DNA from: Girardinichthys multiradiatus
Taxonomy: Eukaryota; Chordata; Actinopteri; Cyprinodontiformes; Goodeidae
Assembly (NCBI RefSeq): GCF_021462225.1
Contig: NC_061804.1
Span: forward strand, 38,267,975 to 38,331,974
Length of the DNA stretch: 64,000 bases
Direction: 5' to 3'
A model generated the notes under the pieces. That model had not been told where the DNA came from and made no database searches. It saw only the letters and a list, made by a program, of their open reading frames with translations. A program made the translations under genes and the position numbers. Shown piece after piece: positions 45,759 to 56,620 of the stretch. Position 1 is the first letter of the stretch. Each line of letters starts with the position of its first letter.

Positions 45759-47558
45759 TGTTGGGACCCACAGCCATGGATTTCAACATTAAACTCCGGT
45801 ACGGACTTTTCTGGAACTTTCAAGATAAATTGCATTAACCTACTTCTGGCACAACTTAGGAATCGGGAGTAACAGCAGACTTCCCATGATGCCACTGGCC
45901 GCATAAAGCCCCCACCTCTCCAACAAGCCGACCTTTTCCAAGTCGGTTTTCATCGGGATGACAGGGGGACAAAGCGCGCTGATGCCTCTTTGCTGGCAAA
46001 CAGACATAAACTCTTCAACTGGATCCAAGGATGTCATACAATCATCGATCGTATGCAAAGATAAGTGCGAATGAAATACTGTCTGTGTATCCGGTATTTT
46101 CATTCATGAACGGGGAAATTAAGGTGTAAGAGTCTCTGAGGCTTCTGTCCCAGAGAAGTTCCCTACAGAGAAGCGGTCTCTATGACGCCGAGCGGAGCGG
46201 TCTCCCAGTCTGTAAGGAAGACAGCAGAGACCCCATCACCGTGTTAACGTGCAGTGTGGTTGGTGGACACATCGAGCCGTTTTTCATCCACAGCTGGAGG
46301 TTAGCGGGAAGCTAACCCTTTGTTCACAGAGCAACTTCAACCCCCCAAAGCTAAGGAGGTTAGCTGTAGCTAACCATTGTTCACTGTGGATACCTTCTTC
46401 AAACTTCATCGTCGCTTGGACAACATTCCTCACCCAGTTCATGAGGTTAAGTGTTTTGGGCACAGAGTAATAGAGAGATATTTAGATTGAAATGATCTAA
46501 ACATTTTTCATTTTATGAAGTTTGGTTATGTTTGTGTTGAACTCAGCTATCTTGGTGCTAGCAGGCTATCTGCAGCACACATGCTCAGGTTGTGTTCTTT
46601 GTGTGTTTTTAAAGTTAAGACAAACTTTACTTGAAGGGTAATTTTAAACAGAAGATTGATCATAACACGCCATCCGCGCTTATGCATTGTAACCCTTTTA
46701 TTGACTCTGGTATTTTAAAGGTATGTGTTTGATTCTGGTGCTACAGAATATTTAACAGAAAGGTTGTTAGTTTCAAGCTAGTGAATAATAGTCCCTAAAC
46801 ATTATTTCACTAAATCTGATAACTAAGTAAACATCATTAAGCCCCATTTCTCCAGAAAGTTTTGGTTCTTTCCAAAATATTCCCTTAATAATATTTCTTC
46901 AAATATTATTTCAAGACGTAAAGGCAGCTAATGAGACACTGTTGAGAGTCTCCAGAAGATTGGTTTTATTCAGCCGATCATTATTTAAAACATTATTTTA
47001 TTAAAATAATATTTTAGCTGATCTTGCATCGTGAAGGGTTGTCAAAATGTTGCTGATTATTGCTTATGTTGGTTCAAAGACTAACTTAACTTCACTTCCA
47101 GATTCTTCAAGATAATCCTTGGTTCTCAAACATAAACATTGCATGGTAATGTTGCATCACTCTTTTTGGTCATGATTTCCAATCATCTTTAATCAACTTG
47201 TTTATATTGTACATAGCCTATTAGTCTTCGTTATTCTTTAATTCTGCTTGGTAGTTTAGTTGGATTGTTTTAGCATAATAAAGAGTTTGTTGACTGAAAT
47301 ATGTTTGACTTTGCATTTACTTATTTTTGTTAATAAATTGTTGTATTTATAAGAAATTGTGTGAATTCATTCCATATATGTGCAGAGTTTATGCTGTTCA
47401 ATAATGTCAGAGCTCGTCTCACACCTTTCTACTTTGTCCTAATACCATCGCCTTACTGGGCTGGTATTCACAGGACAACTCTTAACAGACCGAAATATTT
47501 GATAAATATTAATATTAAATAATATTATCAGATTAATAATCTGGAAGAAAAGTGGTCA
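45759..47558 (+). repeat. Unclassified repeat family X, fullest copy
   Basis: The 5' module 45759-46385 repeats 43165-43740. The 3' half 46690-47545 is homologous to 61690-62830, with shared landmarks TATTTTAGCTGATC/TATTTTATCTACCC, TTGCTTGGTAGTTT, TTCATTCCATATATGTGCAG and GGGCTGGTATTCACAGGAC. GTTAATAAATTG and GCATAATAAAG are polyadenylation-like signals. No protein is encoded. A long LTR is possible. Confidence 0.7.
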
Positions 47559-47835
47559 CAACAGACTTGAGACTTAGGTACAGATTCACCTTCCAGCAAA
47601 ACAGTGACCCTAACCAGTCAGGGCAGAAGTGGAATAGCTTACATCAAGGCATTTCTGTGTGTTAGAATGACCTAGTCAAAGTCCAGGCCTAAATGTAGGT
47701 TGTAGAAAGGCTTGTTAGGGATATTCTCCATGCAGTTTGACTGAGCTTTAGCTATTTGTAAAGTGGAATGGCCAAACATTTCAGTCTCTAAATGTACAAC
47801 GTTTGAACCTTTGCACATAACTCAAAAGATCCCCA
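47559..47835 (+). mobile_element. Tc1 relic, coding 3' part
   Basis: The segment reads GACTTGAGACTTAGGTACAG, TTCACCTTCCAGCAAAACAG (around the second catalytic aspartate), then GTCAAAGTCCAGGCCTAAAT and GAATGGCCAAACATTTCAGT, in the order of a plus-strand Tc1 transposase. Stops throughout. Confidence 0.7.
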
Positions 47836-48691
47836 ATAGAAAAAGAAGCTCAGACAGACAAATTATAACAGAAACACAGTGTACTGCTAATCAGTTTGGT
47901 GGTTTTTTCCTTTATATTTGAGAGCATTGAGTCATTTTAAGATGTCATAAAACAAAAATGCACTATTTCAAGATTTTCTTTTGTGTATGGAAATTGACAG
48001 AATGCTAGTTTGCATTGTTTTATGGTTTCCTGGAAAAATAAAAAATACCTGGCCAGTTCATAAAACAAACTGCTAATTTACACAAATCAGCTATTGATTT
48101 GCTCCTCTTCTACTAGGTTACACTTTGCCTAATAGACTCCATAACTCCACATTCGCTCACTTTTAAATGTTTCTAGGACAAAAGACCCTAGGAGATCCGC
48201 TGGTATTAATTTCCACTACCTCCTTCACTTACTTACCCAGGGGTGTCAAAGGTCAAACAACTTATATGCTAAGTCATTGAGTGTCGCCATATTCCTGTTC
48301 ATTAGCACTGACCTTTCACTAGTTAAGAGGGGTCACTGAAGAGAAGAAAACAGATCTGTGTTCCTTCATAGAATATAAACACTTAACAGTTTGCTTTCCA
48401 TCATGTGGGCTGCCTGTGCTTGTAGCAAACGCCTTATATATCAGTATTCTGTCTCTCTTGTTTAACTGTCCAGTCATTTCATTTGAACTGAAAATTGTTT
48501 AAGCCTTTTAACAGCTTTCAAAAAATAAAAGAAGCCTTTAGTTCTCTGATTTTGTTTTTAAAAAGAAGGCAATCCTATTTCAAGTGAAAATTCCCAGACA
48601 GTTTCTTCTATTACCAGTGTTAGAATTTATTACCTTTCTGCATTAACTTTGTTTCCATATTGTTGCTATCTGACTGTCCAATGGCTTGCAT
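47836..48691. other. Unassigned stretch
   Basis: No gene or repeat family is recognised. Confidence 0.4.
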
Positions 48692-49215
48692 ACAGTGCCT
48701 TCTAAAAGTATTCAATAACCTTGAGATTCTTTTATTGTGTCATGCTACATCTACAAACGTTCAGATGCTTCATTAGAATTTTATGTGATAGACCAACACA
48801 AAGTAGCACATAATTGTGAACTGGAAGGCAAATGATTGTTTTGTTGAATTTTATTTCATAAATAAAAAAAGCATTGCTGGAACATGTATTTAACCTTCAC
48901 TGAGTCAACACTTTGAAGAACCTCTTTGGGAACTACAAGTCTTTCTCTCTGGAGGAGTTGCTCATAGGTTTCTTGGCTGCTTCTCTGCTCTCCTTGCCTG
49001 GCTTGTCATGTCTTCATAGGTTTTGAGTTCAAAAGTTAAAGAGTATGACAGTGTCTCACAAGAAACATTAACAGAGCTCTGTGATATTTTCAAAACCATG
49101 TGGATATTGTTTTCTAACCTAACCTAACCCTGCTTTAAACTTTTCCACAACTTTCTCCCTAAACTGTCTGCTATGATCCTTGGTCTACAACATGCTGTTT
49201 GTTCTTTAAGAAATC
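48692..49215 (-). mobile_element. Decayed Tc1-like transposon
   Basis: It starts at a terminus-like ACAGTGCCTTCTAAAAGTAT, continues through a terminal repeat (TTATGTGATAGACCAACACA), then through coding-strand remnants and the leader phrase AACCCTGCTTTAAACTTTTC. Minus orientation is inferred from the order. Confidence 0.65.
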
Positions 49216-49399
49216 TCTGTGGCCTTCACAGAACAGCGGCATTGATACTGACATACTGAAGAACTCTATTTACAAATTACGTAACTTATGTTACCTAATT
49301 GTGTTATTTAGGAGTATCAGAGTAAAGGAGATACATACATATGCATGCAACGCGTCTGAGATTTTTATTCATAACCCTTTTAAAAAAAATACTTTATAA

Positions 49400-50582
49400 C
49401 ATGTGGACCAGCTCTATACCCTCTACAGGATACTCGAGGGTTCATGGGAGTTTGCCCAACCGGTCCACATGTGTTTTGTGGACCTGGAGAAAGCATTCGA
49501 CTGTGTCCCTCGTGATGCCCTGTGGGGGGTGCTCCAGGAGTATGGAATCGGTGGCTCTTTACTAGGGGCCATCCGGTCTCTGTACGAGCGGAGCAGGAGT
49601 TTGGTTCGCATTGCCGGCACTAAGTCGGACCTGTTCCCGGTGCATGTTGGACTCCGGCAGGGCTGCCCTTTGTCACCGGTCCTGTTCATAACTTTTATGG
49701 ACAGGATTTCTAGGCGCAGCCAAGGGGCGGAGGGGGTCTGGTTTGGGGACCAGATGATTTCGTCTCTTCTTTTTGCAGATGACGTGGTCCTGCTGGCCCC
49801 ATCTAGCCAAGACCTACAGCATACACTGGGGCGGTTCGCAGCCGAGTGTGAAGCGGCTGGGATGAAGATCAGCTCCTCCAAGTCCGAGGCCATGGTTCTC
49901 GACCGGAAAAGGGTGGCTTGTCCTCTTCAGGTTGGAGGGGAGTTCCTGCCTCAAGTGGAGGAGTTTAAGTATCTCGGGGTCTTGTTCACGAGTGAGGGAA
50001 GAATGGAGCGGGAGATCGACAGACGGATCGGTGCGGCTGCCACAGTAATGGGGGCGCTGTGCCGGTCCGTTGTGGTGAAGAGAGAGCTGAGCCGAAAAGC
50101 GAAGCTCTCGATTTACCGGTCGGTCTACGTTCCTACCCTCACCTATGGCCATGAACTTTGGGTCATGACTGAAAGAACGAGATCCCGGATACAAGCGGCT
50201 GAAATTAGCTTCCTCCGTAGGGTGGCCGGGCACTCCCTTAGAGATAGGGTAAGGAGCTCGGCCATCCGGGAGGGGCTCGGAGTAGAGCCGCTGCTTCTCC
50301 ACATCGAGAGGAGCCAGTTGAGGTGGCTCGGGCATCTATACCGGATGCCTCCTGGACGCTTTCCTCAGGAGGTGTTCCAGGCACGTCCCACCGGGAGAAG
50401 GCCCAGGGGACGGCCCAGGACACGCTGGAGGGACTATGTCTCTCGGCTGGCCTGGGAACGCCTTGGGCTCCCCCTGGAGGAGCTGGAAGAGGTGTCTGGA
50501 GAGAGGGACGTCTGGGCGTCTCTGCTGAGTCTGCTGCCCCCGCGACCCGGTCCCGGATAAAGCGGAAGACGACGAGTACGAG
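49400..50582 (+). mobile_element. 5'-truncated RTE/Rex3-like LINE with 10-bp target duplication
   Basis: An 1183-bp insertion is bounded by TACTTTATAA at 49390-49399 and 50583-50592. It is GC-rich (clearly above its AT-rich surroundings), 5'-truncated inside the reverse transcriptase and ends in a short tail of GACGACGAGTACGAGTAC type. The perfect duplication and intact frame indicate a young insertion. Confidence 0.9.
49403..50560 (+). CDS. LINE reverse transcriptase, C-terminal 385 aa (partial)
   Basis: The C-terminal two thirds of a non-LTR retrotransposon reverse transcriptase, which copies LINE RNA at nicked chromosomal DNA. Visible motifs in order are CFVDLEKAFDCVPR (about residues 24-37), LRQGCPLSPVLF (about 82-93), LLFADDVVLLA with the catalytic aspartate pair (about 123-133), KSEAMV and FKYLGVLF. 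A C-terminal domain with RWLGHLYRMPPGR and a basic GRRPRGRPRTRWRDY stretch follows, ending SLLPPRPGPG. The endonuclease and the start of RT are missing by 5' truncation; the codon at 49403 is only where the frame begins, not a true start. The RTE/Rex3 assignment rests on this C-terminal architecture. The frame has no stop or shift over 385 codons. Confidence 0.9.
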   Translation: MDQLYTLYRILEGSWEFAQPVHMCFVDLEKAFDCVPRDALWGVLQEYGIGGSLLGAIRSLYERSRSLVRIAGTKSDLFPVHVGLRQGCPLSPVLFITFMDRISRRSQGAEGVWFGDQMISSLLFADDVVLLAPSSQDLQHTLGRFAAECEAAGMKISSSKSEAMVLDRKRVACPLQVGGEFLPQVEEFKYLGVLFTSEGRMEREIDRRIGAAATVMGALCRSVVVKRELSRKAKLSIYRSVYVPTLTYGHELWVMTERTRSRIQAAEISFLRRVAGHSLRDRVRSSAIREGLGVEPLLLHIERSQLRWLGHLYRMPPGRFPQEVFQARPTGRRPRGRPRTRWRDYVSRLAWERLGLPLEELEEVSGERDVWASLLSLLPPRPGPG

Positions 50583-50592
50583 TACTTTATAA

Positions 50593-51477
50593 TTAATTTT
50601 TTTCTTCAACACCACAATTATGCCCTCAATTGTTTTGCTCCCATCCCATTAAATCCCAACCAAATACATTAAACGTTTTGGTTTTAACATGAAAAAAAGT
50701 GAAAAATCTAAATGATATACCTGTTTAATTACAGCAGCCTAAGATGTCCGGCCTTTTCTCTAATGTGTACAAAGTATCCTGCTGTCCTAGGTGCAGACTC
50801 GCTGAATTCAGACACCTGGGATCAATACTCCGATAACCATAGGTTAGGCCACACATGCATTTTCACCCACACATTGACAACAAAACCACCACCATCAGCA
50901 AACAGAATGGCTAAAACCTATGACAGATTAGGTTTGTGCTGACAACAGCTGCTGATACAGAGAAATAAGAAGAATTTGAGCAACTAGTCCAACAACTTGG
51001 CCCTGACACCTGGCTTGATTTTATAGTCATACTGAGGTTACTGAGATAGAAAGAGGAAGGAGAGTGAAAAATTCCTGTGCTGGCCAGACAGAGTGATGGG
51101 AGATGAAGATAATGCTGATAGACTGGCTATGATTGTGATCTCTTTTTCTGTTTCTTTGAGCCTCTGTCTGGCTTAGTGGAAAGCAGGTCAGGGAGGTTTT
51201 AGGCTTTTATGTGATGGTCATCTGGTTATTTAGGCTGACTTGTTTAAGAAAAAATGAGTCCAGAGAACATGGCTATCCCTGTCTTTGGTTTATGTGTTTG
51301 ACCTGGTGAGGTAAAGACACTGATTAGCCATAGAACAAGAATACACACAGGATAGATGTTAGAATTTCATACATATTGGGAGTATTGGAATTAGTGGATT
51401 GGCCATATCTATATAAGCTACATTAAGGTAACTCACTAGCTATTGTTTTATAAGTTTATAGCTGGATCCACATATAC
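50593..51477. other. Unassigned stretch
   Basis: No gene is recognised. Confidence 0.4.
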
Positions 51478-52130
51478 ACTTATGGCCACTTTTTAGGTAT
51501 AGCTGAACACTTGCCTTCTTACACAAATAATGAATCAGCCAATCAAATGGCAGCAATACATCTAGGCATCAAAACGTGGTGAAGACAACTTGCTGAAGTC
51601 AAAATGGAGAAGAAAGGGAATTTTAATTCCATTGAATGTGGCATGATGGTGGATGCCAGGCAGGGTTAAGTATTTCAGAAACTGCTGATCCACTGGGATT
51701 TTCTCATCCACTCGTTTCTCCGGTTTACAGACAATAATCTGATAAAGAGGAATTATCCAACAAGCAGCAGTTGTGTGGATCAAAAGGTCTTATCAACGTA
51801 AGTGGTTAGGGGAGAATGAGCAGACTCGTTGGAGATGACAGAAAGTCAACATCTTCTAAAGAAACTTGTTTAAACCAATATCTGCAGAATATCATTTCTG
51901 AACACACAAAAAGTGAAACAGCACACCACTGTGGATACCGCTGCGGATACCACTTCTATCAAGGCTACAATTCACACAAGCTCGACAGCTCTGGTCGAAA
52001 GCAGATTGAAAACATGTTGCCTGGTTGATGAGTTCTTATTTCAGTGACAGTTAGATAGTAGGGTCCGAAACTGGTGTAAATAATTTGAAAGACTTGAATC
52101 AATCCGGCCTCATATCAATGGTTCAAGCTG
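51478..52130 (+). mobile_element. Fossil of a further Tc1-like family, left part
   Basis: It begins CTTATGGCCACTTTTTAGGT, the start style of a widespread fish Tc1-like element. Transposase pieces follow: VFQKLLIHWDFLIHSFLR-like coding at 51672-51725, RRENEQTRWR-like at 51810-51840, and others. No frame survives. Confidence 0.7.
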
Positions 52131-52149
52131 GTGTTGTTAGTGTAATGGC

Positions 52150-52785
52150 ATTTTTTTTGTTGGTCTTTTGACCTCAGTTTAAATCTGACAATCTGTAATT
52201 CTTTGTATATAGGTTTTAACCAGGGTTCCCCTGCAGCGTTTACAGAGAGTCCAAAAAGCCCGCCTGTTGACCAGAACAAAGAGGCATAAATCTATTACCC
52301 CTGTTTTGTGCACCCTTCCTTGTTTCCTGTTGACTTTTGGATAAAATACAAGGTTTTATTGATTATCTTTAAGTGTTTAAACTCTATGGGCCCATTTTAT
52401 TTAAGTGAGCTTTGGCAGCCCTACATTCCATTCTTTGTCTGTCAAGTCCTCTCAGTACTAAGGTCAGTTTAAGTCCAGACTGAAAACATATCCCAGGCTT
52501 TCAACAGTAGCTGAAATAAGGATAGAATGATGTAGTTTATTGATCCCAGAATTTGGAAATTATTTTAATTCAATTGAAATGGAGTATATCTTGGTTTGTT
52601 ATTTTTACAGTTACTTTTATTGCTATTATTATTAATAATTTTATTTTTATTTTATACCTATTTCAATCCATGATGCAGTAACTGTTGTGCAGCACTTAGG
52701 TCAGCTGAGGTTATTTTAAATATGCTAAATAAATATATTTGAATGTAATTGAATGTTAAACTAGCTGAGTATTGTTTTGGGCAAG
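52150..52785 (+). mobile_element. L2/Rex1-like LINE 3' remnant nested in the Tc1 fossil
   Basis: 52225-52520 reads LQRLQRVQKARLLTRTKRH, then TLWAHFI-type and FKSRLKTYP-type pieces in order, with stops between. These are C-terminal landmarks of CR1/L2-group LINEs. An AT-rich 3' region with GAATG repeats follows to 52755. It separates two halves of one Tc1 element. Confidence 0.65.
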
Positions 52786-52789
52786 GGCA

Positions 52790-53225
52790 GGCTACCTGAG
52801 TATTGTTGCTGATCATGTTCATCTCTTTGTGACCACAATGTACCCATCTTCTGTTGGCAACTTCCAGCAAGATAATAAACCATGTCACAAGGAACAAATC
52901 ATCTCAAACTGATATCTTGAACATGAAAATGAGTTCACTGTACTCAAATGGCCTCCACAATAAACAAATCATAATCCAGTCTTTTGGAGGTTTTGGAATA
53001 GAGGATTATTGTCATGGATCAATGTGTAAATATGGAATAAAATCTGAAAGTGTTGGATGAAGCTGTTCATGCATAGTAACCCATCATTAGAGCTTTCTAT
53101 GCACTGAGCTAATGTGGAGAAATGTTTCTGACAACTCTTTGAATCTTTGCTATGAAGAATAAAAGCGGCTCTGAAGGCGAAAAGGTCCAGTGCTAGCAAG
53201 GTGTAACATTAAAGTGGTCAGTAAT
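52790..53225 (+). mobile_element. Fossil of the same Tc1-like family, right part
   Basis: It resumes GCTACCTGAGTATTGTTGCT, ACTTCCAGCAAGATAATAAA (second catalytic aspartate region) and GAGTTCACTGTACTCAAATG, ending with GCGGCTCTGAAGGCGAAAAG and CATTAAAGTGGTCAGTAATT, the mirror of the left terminus. Not coding. Confidence 0.7.
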
Positions 53226-54524
53226 TATACACCACAAGAGGCAGAGTTCTGAAAATAAAACAAGATTTTCCTGGGTGATTTTTTAATAGGTGTCTTTGTT
53301 GAAAATAGGTGTAGAAAGCATTTGCACAAAGTCCTACTGGACTTCGCAAACTGATGATTGTTGCATTTTTTTTTCGTAAACAAAAAAAAAGTCTTAAAAT
53401 GTATACCTGAAATAGTTGTTAGAGGCATTGTTGTGAAAGATTGTTTGTGATTATTTATTTAAATATTTCTCCACAGGCAGAAGGAGAACTCATTATAATT
53501 ACTGACAAGCCATGTTGTTTGCTATTTATTTCAAATGCCCAAACTCACAAACTGAAATCTCTAACGGAAAATACTGTGTGATACATGCTGCACTGAAAAT
53601 AAGAAAGAAAAACGTTTATTTACATGACTCCTGGACTGAATGCATTGTACAGACATCGCTAAAGGCAAGCAGAACTGGGTTTGTCAGCTGGCTGTTGAAT
53701 CATTCTGAGAGGTTTATAGTTGTTTTTTGGCTGAATTGTACACTTAAGACTTAATTTGCTCATACGTTCTGTTCTACGAGGCTCTAACAGATGTTGGTGT
53801 GTTTTAAATGAAGCATGACATCTCGTGACACTCATGGAAATGCAATTTAGTCAAACCACTTAGCCTGTTTTATTTAAGCCAAACAGTACATTCTGACTAC
53901 CCGAACAGGTCAGTAGTTTCATGCCCATAACCTGTGTTGTAGCAACCAGGAATGAGTTGTGTATGTCATTAGTGTCCTTGTTGTTAGAAGGTCAGTTTGT
54001 TTGCAGCTATGCCGTAATTTGCATTGCTCCCAGCTTTGCTCATTATTAAAATTGTGCCTGTGTATTTATAGCTCAGCTCTTACAACCTGAACCACAGCAC
54101 AGGACACTCACACAGGGCAAATTATGGATCTGTTACCTGAACGTAATTTGGCCCAGAAAGTGTATCTGGGCTATAGAGTCTACAGCTGTATAGCCCCTCA
54201 ATGCTGTTATTTTTCTGCACTTTTTTACATCATAGCTAAAGATAGAACTGATGACATGTATTATATTTCTGATGTTTTGAAGGTAATGGTTAGTGATGTC
54301 TAAATATCTATTTTGTGAATTTGATTTACTGCAACAAAAGTTGCATATCTGCAATAAAATCTTGTTAAAACCTTTTGCTTAAATTGAACTTTAGACTCAA
54401 CAATGGTGTTCGAACAGCAGGATGGGTTCTCTACAGACCTTACAATCCATATTGCGGGCGTATTTATAACAATGCTAGGTTCAGTGATATTCTGAGGTAA
54501 TATGTTGTAGATATACAGTATTTC
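53226..54524. other. Unassigned stretch
   Basis: No gene is recognised. Short frames at 53512-54539 have no family signature. Confidence 0.4.
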
Positions 54525-55230
54525 ACCTATTGCATTCATGCACTATATTACCAAATTTGACCCCTGCAAAGTACTGAATTCAGTTCCACAACCACAGATT
54601 TTTAAAATCCAGCACCTACGCATGCAGGCTGTGTCGACAAACATTAGTGAAATGATGGGTCACTCTCAGGAGCTCAGTGAGTACCAGGGTGGTATCGTGA
54701 TAGGACTCTAAAAGTGCAAAAGTCCAGCCCTGAAATTTCTTCACTACTGAATGTTCCATGGTCAACTGTTGGTGGCATTATAGCAAAGTGGAGAGGATTG
54801 GGAACAACAACCACTCAGCCAAACATTGGTAGGCCATGTAAAATCACGTAGTTCGGCCAGAGGATGCTGAGATGCATAGTGCACAGAGGATGTCAATTGT
54901 TTGGTGGTGGTGGTATTTATTTTGCAAAAGGTTGGCCTATGCGCATATGCTGTTCAGATTATAGACAGTTTAATGAAATCGGTTTTAATGGCTGAGAACC
55001 TCCATCTATGCCTTGCATCACTAAGTCCAATATAAAACATTGTATGCAGCGAAGCAGTTTGCCAACTGACTCTAGAACTGCAGAGACATCTTCTCGGAAT
55101 GGATCATGCATCTCTGTCTGACAGTCCAATGGATGAGTCCGGGTTTGACAGAGTCCTAACCTTAACACGACAGAACTGGAATGAACTGGAGCAGCCAGGT
55201 GCAACGCCAGGTCCTTTTATTCAACATCGG
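54525..55230 (+). mobile_element. Fossil of another Tc1-like family
   Basis: Plus-strand landmarks run in transposase order: CTCAGGAGCTCAGTGAGTAC, CCTGAAATTTCTTCACTACT, CAACTGTTGGTGGCATTATA, GAGGATGCTGAGATGCATAG and CAATGGATGAGTCCGGGTTT. The gene is truncated after the first catalytic aspartate region and full of breaks. Confidence 0.7.
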
Positions 55231-55841
55231 TGTCTGACCTCCAAATTGCGACTCACAGCATAGTTCTTGTCATGAAAGAAAACACGAACAAGTCAACTTT
55301 GTTGTTTTCTTTGTACTTTGTCCCTATTTTTAAAAAATGTAGATAGCGTACTTTGTCAAACTAATGACGTGTGTCTCTGTTGTCTAGGTCTTCCAAGGCA
55401 CTGAAGTCCAAGGCACTGAAGAAGTTATTTTTTAAAAGACTAAGGGCTATTTGGCAAAAAATGGTGGACACTAGGTGAACATCAATAAGGTTGAGAATTC
55501 AACATCTTTTTCAGTAATGAGCTTTGTTTAAACTATAATAACAGTTGTTGACAAGAAAGATCTTCTGGTGGGTGTGTTTCTTGACTCGTGAGGCATTTAA
55601 TAACCATGATTATTCACTGCTTCTTCAAAAACATGAACATAGAACATATGGAATAAGAGTTGTTACAAGCCACTGGCTCACCAGTTATTCAGAAAGCAAG
55701 TGTCAGTGTGTACAAATCAATAATAACAGAATAATGTTTGGTATTTCACAAGGTTCAGCATTGGAACCAATTTTTAAATTTATAAATATGGTCAAAATGG
55801 TCAAAAAATGATAGGATTTTCATAGATTTTTGATTAACAAT
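55231..55841. other. Unassigned stretch
   Basis: No family could be assigned with confidence. The 88-codon frame at 55545-55811 contains SHWLTSYSESK and NRIMFGISQGSALEPIFKF. The latter resembles the QGS-LGP-LF motif of reverse transcriptases, so this may be a small LINE RT scrap. Confidence 0.4.
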
Positions 55842-56421
55842 TGTTACGACCCCACTCGGTCTAGGGGTAGGTGGAAGTAAACATTTGAACCAGATGGTAA
55901 TGGTTTTGTGAATGAAAGAGTCATTTATTGCTTTTCAGTTCAGTTTCTATTAGTTGTAACAAAATACAAACAAAAGGAGGATACTTAAAGTACAAACCGT
56001 TTGAAAATAAAAAGGGGTAAAACCCATAATACACAATAACCCTAAATTTAACAAAATATACAACAACCAGTAATTTAACTGAAAATAATCCCACAAAAGG
56101 AGGGACAAGAACTAGTTTAACAGTTTCTTAAAGCAAAGAGTGCCAGCTAACAATAAGCAAACAAACAAACAATTCAAGATAAAGCTCACCAAGCTTTAAA
56201 CAAACTCCTTAGAGTCAAGTTTGAAAAAGATTCCCAACAAAGCAATCAAGCTGACCAGCAAACAAGTATGCATACACAGAACAAGTAAGTAAACAAACAA
56301 GCTGGTAAGCACACAAGAAAAGCAAGTTGATGTTTAAAGACACCTAGGTCAACAGTGGCGAGCTGTTCACCCTAAATCACAGCTGCCCTTAGTGGCAGCT
56401 GTGATTTAGGCAGCCGTAACA
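55842..56421. mobile_element. Solo LTR candidate
   Basis: A 580-bp block begins TGTTACG and ends CGTAACA, a 7-bp terminal inversion of LTR type. The flanking pentamers are ACAAT (55837-55841) and ACGAT (56422-56426), one mismatch apart, as expected for a 5-bp target duplication with one later change. No coding sequence. Orientation is uncertain. Confidence 0.7.
56371..56410. other. Perfect 17-bp hairpin near the LTR end
   Basis: 56371-56387 (CCTAAATCACAGCTGCC) and 56394-56410 (its exact reverse complement) are separated by CTTAGT. The hairpin lies 11 bp inside the right end of the LTR candidate. A role in RNA 3'-end structure is possible but unproven. Confidence 0.9.
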
Positions 56422-56620
56422 ACGATCATAAAGGTAAATTTAAGGTGTTTCCTTAATTTGATTGTCAGATTCAAAGTACCTTTTAAAAAATAACAACCTT
56501 TAAGCATACTTTTCATTAAGTCCACATTTTGAATTAAAATGTTTTTTATTGGTATGTAATATTACAATCTTAAATGTTGTGTTGTCATTAGCTTTGGGAG
56601 GAAAAAAATCAACATAATTA

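Noticed and set aside
49423..50615. Long antisense frames over the LINE
   Set aside because: GC-rich sequence leaves antisense frames open; the RT motifs lie on the plus strand.
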